From positions 63,114-127,113 of the forward strand of contig NZ_LMDG01000002.1 of NCBI RefSeq assembly GCF_001426265.1: a stretch of DNA of 64,000 nt, given 5' to 3'. Both the position numbers and the translations under genes were made by a program. The stretch is from Rhizobium sp. Root1220. Its GTDB lineage: Bacteria > Pseudomonadota > Alphaproteobacteria > Rhizobiales > Rhizobiaceae. This document shows, piece by piece, positions 35,219 to 45,365 of this stretch. The stretch's first letter is position 1. Every line of letters starts with the position of its first letter. The notes under the pieces were generated by a model. It made no database searches. It had not been told where the DNA came from and worked only from the letters and a program-made list of their open reading frames with translations.

Positions 35219-35313
35219 GTGTCTTTGTCTTGAACTTATAAACTTACCTCTGTAACACCATCGCGGCCTTGCTGATCGGCGGGGCCGCGGTCGCCGTATC
35301 GGGGAATGAATCC

Positions 35314-36627
35314 ATGCGTATTGTGATGATTGGCTCAGGCTATGTCGGCCTTGTTTCTGGTGCTTGCCTTGCCGATTTCGGCCATCACGTGACCTGCGTC
35401 GACAAGTCAACGGCGAAGATCGATGCTCTGGAGGCTGGTGAGGTACCGATCTTCGAGCCCGGTCTCGACGCGATCATCCAGCATAACAGGACCGCCGGCC
35501 GACTGGACTTTTCAATGGATCTGGCACCCTCTGTCGCCGACGCCGACGTGGTCTTCATCGCCGTCGGCACGCCGTCTCGGCGCGGCGATGGCCATGCGGA
35601 TCTGACCTACGTCTATGCAGCCGCACGCGAAATCGCTGCAGCTGTCACGGGCTTCACGGTCGTCGTCACGAAATCGACGGTTCCCGTCGGCACAGGCGAC
35701 GAGATCGAACGGATTTTCCGCGACGAGTTCTCCGACAAGGACATTTCGGTCGTGTCGAATCCCGAATTCCTGCGCGAGGGTGCGGCAATCACCGACTTCA
35801 AGCGACCCGACCGCATCGTCCTCGGCACCGAAGAACCACGCGCTATTGAAGTCATGCGGGAAGTCTATCGTCCGCTCTACCTCAACGAGGCGCCGCTCTA
35901 TTTCTGCGAACGTCGTACTTCCGAACTGATCAAGTATGCCGCCAATGCCTTCCTTGCGATGAAGATCACCTTCATCAACGAAGTGGCCGATCTCTGCGAA
36001 CAGATCGGCGCCGACGTCCAGAAGGTTGCCAAGGGCATCGGCATGGACAAGCGCATCGGGGACAAGTTCCTTCACGCCGGCCCTGGATACGGCGGTTCGT
36101 GCTTCCCCAAAGACACGCTGGCACTCGTCAAGACGGCGCAGGATTTCAATAGCCCCGTTCGCCTCATCGAAACGACCGTTGCGATCAACGACAACCGCAA
36201 GCGCGCCATGGGCCGCAAGGTCATTGCCGCCTGCGACGGCAACGTGCGCGGCAAGAAGATTGCCGTCCTCGGCCTCACCTTCAAGCCGAATACCGACGAC
36301 ATGCGCGACGCGCCATCCATCACCATCATTCAGGCCCTGCTTGACGGTGGAGCCAACGTTCATGCCTACGATCCCGAAGGCATGGAGATGGCCAAGGAGG
36401 TTCTTGGTCATATCGCTTACGGCAAGGATCCCTACGAAATCGCCGAAGGCGCGGATGCGATTGTCATCGTCACGGAATGGGACGAGTTCCGAGCGCTCGA
36501 CTTCAAGCGTCTCAAGTCGACCGTAAAGAATCCGACGATCGTCGATCTGCGCAACATTTATCCGGTCGCCGAAGTCACCAAACACGGCTTCAACTATTTC
36601 GCCGTCGGCAAGAAGGTCGAGAAATAG
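35314..36627 (+). CDS. ugd: UDP-glucose 6-dehydrogenase
   Basis: 437 residues. It oxidises UDP-glucose to UDP-glucuronate with two NAD+. The N-terminal Rossmann loop is [19 protein letters not shown]; the catalytic loop is [13 protein letters not shown] with Cys263; Lys in [13 protein letters not shown] and the C-terminal [16 protein letters not shown] are conserved. Start at the ATG at 35314. Only 2 bp separate it from the LpsL-like epimerase. The same pair, rkpK-lpsL, is known in Sinorhizobium meliloti for capsular and lipopolysaccharide synthesis. Confidence 0.95.
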   Translation: MRIVMIGSGYVGLVSGACLADFGHHVTCVDKSTAKIDALEAGEVPIFEPGLDAIIQHNRTAGRLDFSMDLAPSVADADVVFIAVGTPSRRGDGHADLTYVYAAAREIAAAVTGFTVVVTKSTVPVGTGDEIERIFRDEFSDKDISVVSNPEFLREGAAITDFKRPDRIVLGTEEPRAIEVMREVYRPLYLNEAPLYFCERRTSELIKYAANAFLAMKITFINEVADLCEQIGADVQKVAKGIGMDKRIGDKFLHAGPGYGGSCFPKDTLALVKTAQDFNSPVRLIETTVAINDNRKRAMGRKVIAACDGNVRGKKIAVLGLTFKPNTDDMRDAPSITIIQALLDGGANVHAYDPEGMEMAKEVLGHIAYGKDPYEIAEGADAIVIVTEWDEFRALDFKRLKSTVKNPTIVDLRNIYPVAEVTKHGFNYFAVGKKVEK

Positions 36628-36629
36628 GA

Positions 36630-37652
36630 ATGCGCTATTTCATCACCGGCACGGCTGGCTTCATTGGCTTTCACCTCGCTCGCCGTCTGCTACAGGACGG
36701 CCACGAAGTCACCGGCTTCGACGGCATGACGCACTACTACAACATAAAGCTGAAGCACATGCGCAACGCGGCTTTGGCGCAGTTTCCGGCGTTTCGCCCG
36801 GTTACCGCCATGCTGGAGGACCGCAAGGCACTGGAGGATGCGGTTGCGGCCGCGAAGCCAGATGTGATGATCCATCTGGCTGGCCAGGCAGGGGTTCGCT
36901 ATAGCCTTGAAAATCCAAGGGCTTATCTGACGTCGAATCTCGAAGGCTCATGGAACATTCTCGAGATCGCCAAGGATGTCGGCATCGGCCATCTGATGCT
37001 GGCCTCGACGTCGTCGATCTACGGCGCGAACGCCTCCGTTCCTTTCCGTGAGACCGATCGCGCCGATGAGCCACTGACATTCTACGCTGCGACCAAGAAG
37101 TCCATGGAACTGATGGCGCACAGCTATTCGCATCTCTACAAAGTACCGACGACCGCGTTCCGCTTCTTCACGGTCTACGGTCCATGGGGGCGTCCGGACA
37201 TGGCGCTCTTCAAATTCGTCAAGAACATCTTGGAGGACCAGCCGATCGAGATCTACGGCGAAGGCAATATGAGCCGTGATTTCACCTACGTCGATGATCT
37301 TGTCGAATCGATCCTTCGTCTTTCCGCAGTTGTTCCCTCGGAAGCGAACCGCGTGGACAACGAGAAAGCGGAAACGCTCTCCCGCCAGGCGCCGTTCCGC
37401 GTCATCAATATCGGTGGCGGCCAACCTGAGAGCCTGATGAACTTCGTCGCGACCGTCGAGAAGGCACTCGGCCAGACTGCGAAACGCACGATGCTGCCGA
37501 TGCAGAAGGGCGACGTGCCGCGAACGTTCGCAAGCCCGGATCTGCTAGTCGCTCTGACGGGTTACAAGCCGGACACCAAGCTTGAAGTTGGCGTGAAGGC
37601 TTTTGTCGATTGGTATCTGGAAGCGCGCAGCGAACTCGAGCCAAGCGCCTGA
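36630..37652 (+). CDS. lpsL: UDP-glucuronate 4-epimerase (LpsL-like)
   Basis: 340 residues, extended SDR. NAD loop [13 protein letters not shown], substrate region [19 protein letters not shown], catalytic Ser128 in STSSIYGAN, Tyr152 and Lys156 in [10 protein letters not shown], and [15 protein letters not shown], all characteristic of the UDP-glucuronate 4-epimerases. It converts UDP-glucuronate to UDP-galacturonate, a precursor for rhizobial LPS and K-antigens. Cotranscribed with ugd (2-bp gap). It converges on the GGDEF-EAL gene with 17 bp between stops. Confidence 0.92.
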   Translation: MRYFITGTAGFIGFHLARRLLQDGHEVTGFDGMTHYYNIKLKHMRNAALAQFPAFRPVTAMLEDRKALEDAVAAAKPDVMIHLAGQAGVRYSLENPRAYLTSNLEGSWNILEIAKDVGIGHLMLASTSSIYGANASVPFRETDRADEPLTFYAATKKSMELMAHSYSHLYKVPTTAFRFFTVYGPWGRPDMALFKFVKNILEDQPIEIYGEGNMSRDFTYVDDLVESILRLSAVVPSEANRVDNEKAETLSRQAPFRVINIGGGQPESLMNFVATVEKALGQTAKRTMLPMQKGDVPRTFASPDLLVALTGYKPDTKLEVGVKAFVDWYLEARSELEPSA

Positions 37653-37669
37653 CCGTCCGAGCAATCGAT

Positions 37670-39430
37670 TCAGCGAACACTTTCCGTGGCCGCAAAAATG
37701 AGATCGATCTCGGAAGCCGGTATCGGAAGGCTCAGCGCAAAGCCTTGCAGTGTCTGACAGCCGAGCTTGGTTAGTGTCGCAGCGTGACTTTCCGTCTCAA
37801 CACCTTCCGCGATCACGTCGACGCCGAGAGCCTTCGCAATTTCGATGATCGCTTTCACGACGCGACGCTGCTCGGCCGAGGTGTCTATCTCGTCCACAAG
37901 CTGCCGATCGATTTTCAGCCGTGACGGACGCAATCGAACAAGGCCGATAAGCGATGCGTGACCCGAGCCAAAATCGTCGATCTCGATCTCGATCCCCATC
38001 TGCTTGATACGCTCGACATTCTGTAAAAGTTCGTCGTCGCAATCATCGAGGAAGATCGTCTCGACCAGTTCGAAGACGATGGCGTCCTGCGGTATATCGA
38101 GCGCCAGCAGGTCATCGATCAGCAACGGATCGTAAAGCCGCTGGCCCGAAATGTTCACGGCGATGCGTGGCAGGGTAGCACCATGATGCTGCCACACCCG
38201 CCTGTCCTCCAGAACGTGCCTCAAGATGGCAGCGTCGATCTCGGCCGACAGACCATACTCATCTGCGATCTTCAGAAAGCCCGCCGGCGAAATGATGCCG
38301 CGTTCGTCGTGCTTCCAGCGGGCAAGCGCTTCAATACCGACAATCTCACGGGTATGAGCATCAAGTTGTAGCTGATAGAAAGGCACGATTTCGTTGTGCT
38401 CCAGCGCAAGCTTCAGCTCTTCGGCAAGCCGTCGCTTGCCCATCAGTTCATCCTTCAATTGCTGCGAGAAGAATTCGATGCGATCGCGCCCCGACACCTT
38501 GGCCTGGTAGAGCGCGATATCGGACTCGGCAAGCAGGTTTGCTTCGGCACGGTCCGACCACGAAATTCCAATGGAAGCACCGGACTGCAACATCTCGGAA
38601 CCAAAGCGAATCGTCTTCTTCAGGCGCCGCTGTACGTCGCGAGCGACGCGCGTCAACTCTATCAAATTGCCGAAGTTGACGAGGATGATGACAAACTCGT
38701 CTCCACCGATCCGCGCCGCCATGCCGGCTCTCGGTGTAGCTGCTTCGATGCGCAAAGCCGCTGCCCGCAAAACGGCATCGCCAGCCGCGTGGCCAAAGCT
38801 GTCGTTGATCTGCTTGAATTCATCGAGGTCGAGATGCAACACCGCCAGCGTCGAGACTGTAGGATCCTCAGCCAATTCGATCAGGCGCTTGTCGAACAGC
38901 CGCCGGTTGGGAAGGCCGGTCAGATAATCATGTTCGGCAGCATACTCGACACGCGCGCTGCTTTCCTCGAGCGCCAGCGCACGGGCTTCGGCCACGGTCC
39001 GCTGGCGTGCCGCCTCGTCGTTGAGCCGGACATCAGCGGTAACGTCCCATTCGGCACCGATGAACGACGGGGCTCCTTCCTCGTTGACGTAAAAATGGGC
39101 ACGCGATCGGATATGTCTGATCTCGCCGTTCGGCCAGACGATCCGGAATTCCGAATTGTATTGTCCCCGCCTGTGGATCGCATCTTCAAAATCCTGGATA
39201 GCGCGGATGCGGTCGTCTGGGTGAATGGCATTCGACCAGATCGCCGTTGGCACAGCGCCGCTTTTCTGCCCGGTCTGATAGAGCCGGTGCATCTGCACAT
39301 CCCATGAGATGACGTTCTGATCCAGATTGTGTTCCCACACGCCGATCTGGGACGCATCAAGCGCAAGTTCGAGGCGCCGCAGGATATCCTGGAACTCCCG
39401 CTCGGAGCGTGTGGGATTGCTGGTTTCCAA
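37670..39430 (-). CDS. PAS-GGDEF-EAL bifunctional c-di-GMP signalling protein
   Basis: 586 residues, no transmembrane segment. A PAS/PAC sensor (about 15-135; ASQIGVWEHNLDQ and FRIVWPNGEIRHIRSRAHFY), a GGDEF domain with intact ARIGGDEFVII and DYLTGLPNRRLFD, and an EAL domain with GIEALARWKH, VNISGQRL, FELVET, EIDDFGSGHASLIG, LKIDRQLV and AEGVE, so both cyclase and phosphodiesterase could be active. The start is uncertain: TTG at 39430 has no strong ribosome-binding site, and no Met occurs before residue 47. The place beside nucleotide-sugar genes hints at control of surface polysaccharide, but this is only proximity. Confidence 0.9.
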   Translation of the reverse strand: METSNPTRSEREFQDILRRLELALDASQIGVWEHNLDQNVISWDVQMHRLYQTGQKSGAVPTAIWSNAIHPDDRIRAIQDFEDAIHRRGQYNSEFRIVWPNGEIRHIRSRAHFYVNEEGAPSFIGAEWDVTADVRLNDEAARQRTVAEARALALEESSARVEYAAEHDYLTGLPNRRLFDKRLIELAEDPTVSTLAVLHLDLDEFKQINDSFGHAAGDAVLRAAALRIEAATPRAGMAARIGGDEFVIILVNFGNLIELTRVARDVQRRLKKTIRFGSEMLQSGASIGISWSDRAEANLLAESDIALYQAKVSGRDRIEFFSQQLKDELMGKRRLAEELKLALEHNEIVPFYQLQLDAHTREIVGIEALARWKHDERGIISPAGFLKIADEYGLSAEIDAAILRHVLEDRRVWQHHGATLPRIAVNISGQRLYDPLLIDDLLALDIPQDAIVFELVETIFLDDCDDELLQNVERIKQMGIEIEIDDFGSGHASLIGLVRLRPSRLKIDRQLVDEIDTSAEQRRVVKAIIEIAKALGVDVIAEGVETESHAATLTKLGCQTLQGFALSLPIPASEIDLIFAATESVR

Positions 39431-39598
39431 CGCCGTCTAAGCCTCACGCAGCTTCAGTGAAACCGTTTGGTCACGGCACATGGTCAAGGACCCCTTTATG
39501 CGCACAGAACCCACTTTCTGGCGAGAGATTAATTAGGAGACCCTAAAAATCCCTCAATGATTGCGCTGAGGCAATTCTTCGCCATCGGACAATGGGTG

Positions 39599-40504
39599 CT
39601 ATTCGTTGGACCCGAGGCCAGGCGAACGCCCATTCCTGGCTTCCAGCTGCAGCAGCAGGCCGCTGTGATCGATTTCTCCGCCGCCATGCTCGACAAACGT
39701 GGCGAATTCGCCGCGAACCGCCTCCGTCAGTGGCAAGGTCAGCGACAGGCTTTCGGCAGTCGCAAGAATGTTGTCCAGATCCTTCAACTGCAGCTTCGAG
39801 GGACCGCCGGTGCCGAAATTGCGCTCAACCATCCTCTGGCCGTGAATGTCGAGTATCCGGCTTTCGGCAAAGCCTCCACGGATTGCCCGGCGGAACGCTT
39901 CGCGTGAACCGCCACCAGCCTCGACCAGCAGCATTGCCTCGGCGATCGCACCGATCGTCACGGCGACGATCTGCTGATTGCCGAGCTTGGCAAGTTGGCC
40001 GGCGCCGCTGGGGCCGACATGCGTGACACGGCCGAGTGGCGCGAAGACATCGGAAAGCTCCTCGACAAGTGCCGCGTCGCCACCCGCCATGATCGCCAGC
40101 GTGCCGGCTGCTGCGCCGACGACCCCACCGGAGACCGGCGCATCAAGGTGGCGGATGCCGAATTCCGCCAATTTTTCTGCATGTTCGCGTGCGGTCTTCG
40201 GCGAGATCGAACTTGAGTCAATCACGACGGCACCGGATTGCAGAGTAACGGCCACCCCTTGCGCAAAGAGCACGTCGCCGACAGCGTTGCCATCCGTCAA
40301 CATCGTGAAGACGACGGACGCTCCATTCACTGCAGCGGCAGGCGTATCGGCGACAAACGCGCCGTCCTTCGCGAGTGCCTCGGCTTTTGCGCTGTCACGG
40401 TTCCAGACTGCGACAGCAAACCCGGCATCCAGCAACCGACGGGCCATTGGCGCACCCATCAGCCCGGTTCCGAGAAACGCGATGCTGCGTGCCTTGTCAT
40501 TCAT
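39599..40504 (-). CDS. NAD(P)-dependent beta-hydroxyacid dehydrogenase (3-hydroxyisobutyrate/GlxR family)
   Basis: 301 residues. The Rossmann motif is IAFLGTGLMGAPMARRLLDA; the substrate-binding motif LDAPVSGGVVGAAAGTLAIM and catalytic Lys in GQLAKLGNQQIV identify the 3-hydroxyisobutyrate / tartronate-semialdehyde reductase family. The exact substrate is not decided by sequence. The ATG at 40504 has GGAAGG upstream. It appears to be monocistronic. Confidence 0.9.
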   Translation of the reverse strand: MNDKARSIAFLGTGLMGAPMARRLLDAGFAVAVWNRDSAKAEALAKDGAFVADTPAAAVNGASVVFTMLTDGNAVGDVLFAQGVAVTLQSGAVVIDSSSISPKTAREHAEKLAEFGIRHLDAPVSGGVVGAAAGTLAIMAGGDAALVEELSDVFAPLGRVTHVGPSGAGQLAKLGNQQIVAVTIGAIAEAMLLVEAGGGSREAFRRAIRGGFAESRILDIHGQRMVERNFGTGGPSKLQLKDLDNILATAESLSLTLPLTEAVRGEFATFVEHGGGEIDHSGLLLQLEARNGRSPGLGSNE

Positions 40505-40813
40505 CAAATCGTTCCTTCCCGTTGTCTTCAAATCCGCGCGAACGATATCCTCAGGCGATGCATCGGTTTTGGCGATGTCGCTTCACCACATCGAATGGCG
40601 ATCTCCCGACAGCGACCATCAGGCGCGGTCAGCTTGCCGCCGATCGTGCCCGCAGCGTCCACGATGCACCGAACGCCCCATTCGCCACGTACCGTGCGAC
40701 TCCTCTCGCCCGGTGGTGCAGATCGATCAAGACATAGCCGCATGGTCGACGCAATAAAACAGAAAAGGCGGGGACATGCCCCGCCTTACACGCGTCTCGC
40801 CACCCAGAGGGGG
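40505..40813. other. Intergenic stretch between dehydrogenase start and RND terminator
   Basis: 309 bp without a gene. It must contain the promoter of the leftward dehydrogenase gene; the right end holds the terminator of the RND operon. Nothing else is visible. Confidence 0.5.
40758..40787 (-). terminator. Rho-independent terminator of the leftward RND operon
   Basis: Perfect 9-bp stem AAGGCGGGG (40765-40773 as read on either strand) / CCCCGCCTT (40779-40787) with a 5-nt loop; read leftward it runs into TTTTCTGTTTT. It lies 26 nt past the RND stop. Confidence 0.88.
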
Positions 40814-43800
40814 CTATTCGGCAGCGAGCCGTATGATTTCTGCTTCTTCCGCGTCGTGCTCGTGCTCTGTGTGCTGCACCAGCGGACGATTGCCCGTCAG
40901 TCTGCGAAGCAGCACATAGAAGACCGGCGTCATGAAGATACCGAAGAACGTGACGCCGATCATGCCGGAAAACACCGCCACACCCATGGCAGCGCGCATC
41001 TCGGCACCCGCACCGGTCGAAACGACCAGTGGCACGACGCCCATGATGAAGGCCATCGACGTCATCAGGATCGGACGCAGACGCAACCGGCTTGCCTCGA
41101 TTGCGGCTTGAACCGGATTTCTACCCTCGAACTCCAGCTCACGGGCGAACTCCACGATCAGAATCGCGTTTTTCGCCGAGAGCCCCACAAGGACAACCAG
41201 ACCGATCTGGGTGAAGATGTTGTTGTCTCCACCGGTCAGCCAGATGCCTGTCAGTGCGGCCAATATGCCCATAGGCACGATCATGATGATCGCGATCGGC
41301 AGTGTCAGGCTTTCATACTGGGCAGCCAGCACGAGGAACACCAGCAGCAGCGCCAGCGGGAAGACGATCACGCCGGAATTGCCCGCCAGGATCTGCTGGT
41401 AGGTCAGATCCGTCCATTCGAAGCTGATGCCCTTCGGCAGGGTTTCATCGGCGATTTTCTCGATCGCCGCCTGAGCCTGCCCCGAGGAGAAGCCCGGAGC
41501 TGGACCGCCGTTGATATCGGCGGAGAGGAAACCGTTATAGCGGTTGGTCCGCTCCGGCCCGGTGGTCGCGTTTACCTTGAGGAGCGCCGACAGCGGGATC
41601 ATCTGGCCCGATGCCGAACGAACCTTCAGCTTGCCAATGTCCTCAGGCTGGGCCCGGAACTTGGCATCTGCCTGGACGCGCACGCTGTAGGTGCGGCCGA
41701 AGGCGTTGAAGTCGTTGACATAGAGCGAACCGAGATAAATCTGCAATGTCTCGAAAACGTTCGTCACCGGGACACCCAGCTGTTCCGCCTTCTCACGGTC
41801 GAGATCGGCATAGAGCTGCGGAACATTGATTTGATAGGAAGAGAAGATGCCTGTCAGTTCAGGCGTCTGGTAGGCCTTGGCGATCATCGCCTTGTTGGCT
41901 TCGTCGAGCGCTTGATAGCCGAGACCGGCCCGGTCTTCTAGCTGCATCTTGAATCCGCCCGTCGTACCGAGACCGTTGACCGGCGGTGGCGGGAACATCG
42001 CGATGAATGCATCCTGGATCGCCCCGAACTTCTGGTTCAGGGACATTGCGATCGCACCACCCGAGAGTGCCGGGGACTTACGCTCATCGAAGTCCTTCAG
42101 TGTCACGAAGACGATGCCGGCATTCGACGAGTTGGTGAAGCCGTTGATCGAGAGGCCCGGGAAGGCGATGGCATGCGCAACGCCCGGTTCTGCCATGGCG
42201 ATGTCACTCATCCGCTTGATGACGTCTTCAGTGCGGTCGAGGCTTGCGGCATCCGGCAACTGGGCGAAGCCGATCAGATACTGCTTGTCTTGCGCCGGCA
42301 CGAAACCGCCCGGCACCGCATTGAAGAGGCCGTAGGTCGCACCCGCCAGCACCACATACACCAGCATGACGATGCTCTTGCGCGACAGCAGGCCACCGAC
42401 GCCCTTTCCGTAGCCGCGCGAACCTGCGCCGAAGGCCCTGTTGAAACCGCGGAAGAACCAGCCGAAGACGGCGTCCATCGCCCGCGTCAGCCAGTCGCGC
42501 TTTGCGTGATGGTCCTGCAGCAGCAGCGCGGCCAGAGCCGGAGAAAGCGTCAGCGAATTGAAGGCGGAAATGACCGTCGAAATCGCGATCGTCAGTGCGA
42601 ACTGGCGATAGAACTGTCCCGACAGGCCGGTAATGAAGGCCAGCGGCACGAAGACCGCGACAAGCACCAGCGCGATCGCAATGATCGGGCCTGAGACTTC
42701 CTTCATTGCCTTGTAGGTCGCAGCCCGCGGACTGAGCCCGTTTTCGATGTTTCGTTCGACGTTTTCGACGACGACGATGGCGTCATCCACCACGATACCA
42801 ATCGCCAGGACAAGGCCGAAGAGACTGAGCGCGTTGATGGAAAATCCGAAGACGTACATCACCCCAAACGTACCGATGATCGACACCGGAACGGCGATCA
42901 GCGGGATGATCGAGGCACGCCAAGTCTGTAGGAACAGAATGACGACGATGACGACGAGCGCAATGGCCTCAAGCAGCGTGTCGATGACCTTTTCGATCGA
43001 CGACCGGACGAACTTCGTCGTGTCGTAGACGATCTCGTAGCTCACGCCGTCAGGCATGCCGGCCTTCAGCTCTTCCATCGTCTTCTGGACTTCGTCCGAG
43101 ATGGTGATGGCGTTGGAACCCGGAGACTGGAAGACCGGAATGGCGACGGCAGGCTTGCCGTCCAGGATCGAGCGCAGCGAGTAATCGGCAGCGCCGAGCT
43201 CAATGCGCGCGACGTCGCGAAGACGCGTGATCTCGCCGTTGGCTCCCGTCTTGACGATGATATTGCCGAACTGCTCCGGCGTCTGCAGGCGGCCCTGCGC
43301 ATTGACATTGAGCTGCAGGTCGACGCCTGGCAGGCTCGGCGAGGCGCCGATTGTCCCTGCTGCAGCCTGCACGTTCTGGCCACGGATCGCGTTGGTGACG
43401 TCGCTGGCGGCAAGGCCATGCTCGGAGGCTTTCTGCGGGTCGATCCAGACGCGCATCGAATAGTCGCCCGAACCAAAAACCTGCACCTGACCGACGCCAT
43501 CGATACGCGCCAGCCGGTCCTTGATGTTGAGGACGCCATAGTTGCGCAGGTAGGTGATGTCGTAGCGATTGTCGGGTGAGATCAGGTTCACGACCATCAT
43601 CAGGTCGGGAGAACTCTTGACCGTCGTCAAGCCGATGGTCTTCACCTCTTCAGGCAGGCGCGGTTCGGCTTGCGAAACGCGGTTCTGGACAAGCTGTTGT
43701 GCCTTGTCGGGGTCCGTGCCGAGCTTGAAGGTTACCGTCAGCGTCATCACGCCGTCGGAGGTCGCCTGGCTGGACATATAGAGCATGCCCTCGACGCCGT

Positions 43801-44014
43801 TGATCTGCTCTTCGAGCGGCGTCGCGACCGTTTGCGCGATAACCTCGGGGTTTGCGCCAGGGTAGGTGGCGCGCACGACGATCGATGGCGGAACGACTTC
43901 CGGATATTCGGAAATCGGCAGTGAGCGCAGGCCAAGCAGACCGGCGACCAAAATGAGGACCGATAGGACTCCGGCGAACACCGGACGGTCGACAAAGAAT
44001 CTGGAGAAATTCAT
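40814..44014 (-). CDS. RND multidrug efflux inner-membrane pump (HAE1 family, AcrB/MexB-like)
   Basis: 1066 residues with start at 44014 (MNFSRFFVDRPVFAGVLSVL; AGAGGG upstream). Twelve transmembrane segments are in two halves, each with a periplasmic porter domain. TM4 proton-relay motif GIVVDDAIVVVENVERN with two adjacent Asp is intact; N-terminal QYPEV-like SEYPEVVPPSIVVRATYPGA and ATPLEEQINGVEGMLY are typical. It works with the adaptor 123 bp upstream; no outer-membrane channel gene is in the operon, so a TolC-like protein encoded elsewhere must be used. Confidence 0.95.
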   Translation of the reverse strand: MNFSRFFVDRPVFAGVLSVLILVAGLLGLRSLPISEYPEVVPPSIVVRATYPGANPEVIAQTVATPLEEQINGVEGMLYMSSQATSDGVMTLTVTFKLGTDPDKAQQLVQNRVSQAEPRLPEEVKTIGLTTVKSSPDLMMVVNLISPDNRYDITYLRNYGVLNIKDRLARIDGVGQVQVFGSGDYSMRVWIDPQKASEHGLAASDVTNAIRGQNVQAAAGTIGASPSLPGVDLQLNVNAQGRLQTPEQFGNIIVKTGANGEITRLRDVARIELGAADYSLRSILDGKPAVAIPVFQSPGSNAITISDEVQKTMEELKAGMPDGVSYEIVYDTTKFVRSSIEKVIDTLLEAIALVVIVVILFLQTWRASIIPLIAVPVSIIGTFGVMYVFGFSINALSLFGLVLAIGIVVDDAIVVVENVERNIENGLSPRAATYKAMKEVSGPIIAIALVLVAVFVPLAFITGLSGQFYRQFALTIAISTVISAFNSLTLSPALAALLLQDHHAKRDWLTRAMDAVFGWFFRGFNRAFGAGSRGYGKGVGGLLSRKSIVMLVYVVLAGATYGLFNAVPGGFVPAQDKQYLIGFAQLPDAASLDRTEDVIKRMSDIAMAEPGVAHAIAFPGLSINGFTNSSNAGIVFVTLKDFDERKSPALSGGAIAMSLNQKFGAIQDAFIAMFPPPPVNGLGTTGGFKMQLEDRAGLGYQALDEANKAMIAKAYQTPELTGIFSSYQINVPQLYADLDREKAEQLGVPVTNVFETLQIYLGSLYVNDFNAFGRTYSVRVQADAKFRAQPEDIGKLKVRSASGQMIPLSALLKVNATTGPERTNRYNGFLSADINGGPAPGFSSGQAQAAIEKIADETLPKGISFEWTDLTYQQILAGNSGVIVFPLALLLVFLVLAAQYESLTLPIAIIMIVPMGILAALTGIWLTGGDNNIFTQIGLVVLVGLSAKNAILIVEFARELEFEGRNPVQAAIEASRLRLRPILMTSMAFIMGVVPLVVSTGAGAEMRAAMGVAVFSGMIGVTFFGIFMTPVFYVLLRRLTGNRPLVQHTEHEHDAEEAEIIRLAAE

Positions 44015-44129
44015 TTCAAAGCCCTCTCCGGGATGAAATCGGGGAAGCAACGACCCTCTCCGGCGGTTGGGAAGGCCGCCGGTAGGTCAGTTCATTCGGG
44101 AATTCGACGAAGCCCTGAAGCGCTTCGCT

Positions 44130-44152
44130 GCCACGGCTTACTGAGCCGTGGC
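44130..44152 (-). other. Hairpin at the adaptor-gene stop codon
   Basis: Perfect 9-bp arms GCCACGGCT (44130-44138) and AGCCGTGGC (44144-44152) with a 5-nt loop span the TAA stop (44138-44140) of the adaptor gene, ahead of the 123-bp gap to the pump gene. There is no T-run, so it is more likely an mRNA-stability or attenuation element than a terminator. Confidence 0.5.
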
Positions 44153-45328
44153 GACTTTCTCTTCCGTCTGCGGCGCTACCACGGCACCCGGACGGATGCG
44201 CTGAAGGCCGTTGACGACGATCTTGTCGCCAACAGTCAGACCGCTTTCGACGATACGCTGACCATCCGTCGCAGCACCGAGCTGGATCGGCCGGTAGCTG
44301 ACCTTGTTTTCGCCATCGACCACAAACACGAACTTCTTGTCTTGGTCGGTACCGATTGCGCGGTCGCTGATCAATATTTTGTTCTCGGCCTTCGGTTGGC
44401 CCATGCGCACACGGACGAACTGACCAGGAATCAGCTTGCCGCCCGGATTGTCGAAGACAGCGCGAACGCCAATCGTACCACTCGCTGCGTCGACCTGATT
44501 ATCGATCAGTTGCAGCTTGCCCTTGATCGGCGTGCCTTGATCCGCGAGCGTGCCTACCTCGACCGGGATCTCCTCGATGGCGGGAACGGCACCCTGGGTT
44601 GCGGGAAGCTGGGCAAGCGCCTTGGTGACCATTTCTTCGCTGGCATTGAAGCTTGCATAGATCGGATCGACGGAGACAAGCGTCGTCAGTGCAGGAGCGC
44701 TCGACCCCTCGGCAACCAGGTTGCCCACAGTGATCTCCAGTTTGCCGACGCGACCAGCAACCGGGGCACGGACTTCGGTGTAACCAAGCTCGAGCTGGGC
44801 GGATTGAAGGGCCGCTTGCGCAGTCCGAAGACCTGCCTGCGCTTCCGCAAAGGCGTTCTGGCGCTGATCCATGTCGCTTTGCGAAATCGTCTTGTTTTCG
44901 GAAAGCCTGTGGCCGCGTTCAAGCTCGATCTGCGCAAGGTTGACCCTGGCCTCGGCCGAGGCCACCTGCCCGGCCGCCTGTGAGACAGCCGCCTGGTAAG
45001 GTGCCGGATCGATAGTAAAGAGCAGGTCGCCGGATTTCACCAAGGCACCTTCGCGGAAGTGAACCGACTGGACGGCGCCGGCGACACGCGAGCGGACCTG
45101 CACGCGGTCGACGGCCTCCAGACGACCTGAGAACTCTTCCCAGGTCGTAACATCACGGCTGGCGACGACGGCGACCGTCACCGGCACAGCGGGAGCCTGT
45201 GCAGGGGCGGAGGCAGCCGTGGCGGTCGCGCTCATCGGCAGTTCGAAAAAGATTGCTGCGGCCGAAACGGACGCAGCAAGACCCAAACCGGCGCCCACAA
45301 GGGCCCAGCGCTTCTTACTGGACGTCAT
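44138..45328 (-). CDS. RND efflux periplasmic adaptor (membrane fusion protein)
   Basis: 396 residues, start ATG at 45328 with AGGAGAG upstream. An N-terminal signal/anchor (WALVGAGLGLAASVSAAAIF) without lipobox Cys, the lipoyl half-motifs (VRSRVAGAVQSVHFREGALV, GDLLFTIDPAPYQAAV), an alpha-hairpin (AGQVASAEARVNLAQIELER), TEVRAPVAGRVGKLEITVGN, and a C-terminal beta-barrel. It bridges the inner-membrane pump with an outer-membrane channel. It follows the hydrolase-like gene by 37 bp and precedes the pump gene. Confidence 0.93.
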   Translation of the reverse strand: MTSSKKRWALVGAGLGLAASVSAAAIFFELPMSATATAASAPAQAPAVPVTVAVVASRDVTTWEEFSGRLEAVDRVQVRSRVAGAVQSVHFREGALVKSGDLLFTIDPAPYQAAVSQAAGQVASAEARVNLAQIELERGHRLSENKTISQSDMDQRQNAFAEAQAGLRTAQAALQSAQLELGYTEVRAPVAGRVGKLEITVGNLVAEGSSAPALTTLVSVDPIYASFNASEEMVTKALAQLPATQGAVPAIEEIPVEVGTLADQGTPIKGKLQLIDNQVDAASGTIGVRAVFDNPGGKLIPGQFVRVRMGQPKAENKILISDRAIGTDQDKKFVFVVDGENKVSYRPIQLGAATDGQRIVESGLTVGDKIVVNGLQRIRPGAVVAPQTEEKVATAQ

Positions 45329-45365
45329 TGGTACTCTCCTTACGGCCCTCACGGCCGAAAATTAA

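Noticed and set aside
40238..41941. 567-codon rightward frame opposite the RND pump and dehydrogenase genes
   Set aside because: It spans two well-supported leftward genes and the terminator between them; composition is typical of antisense GC-rich reading frames.
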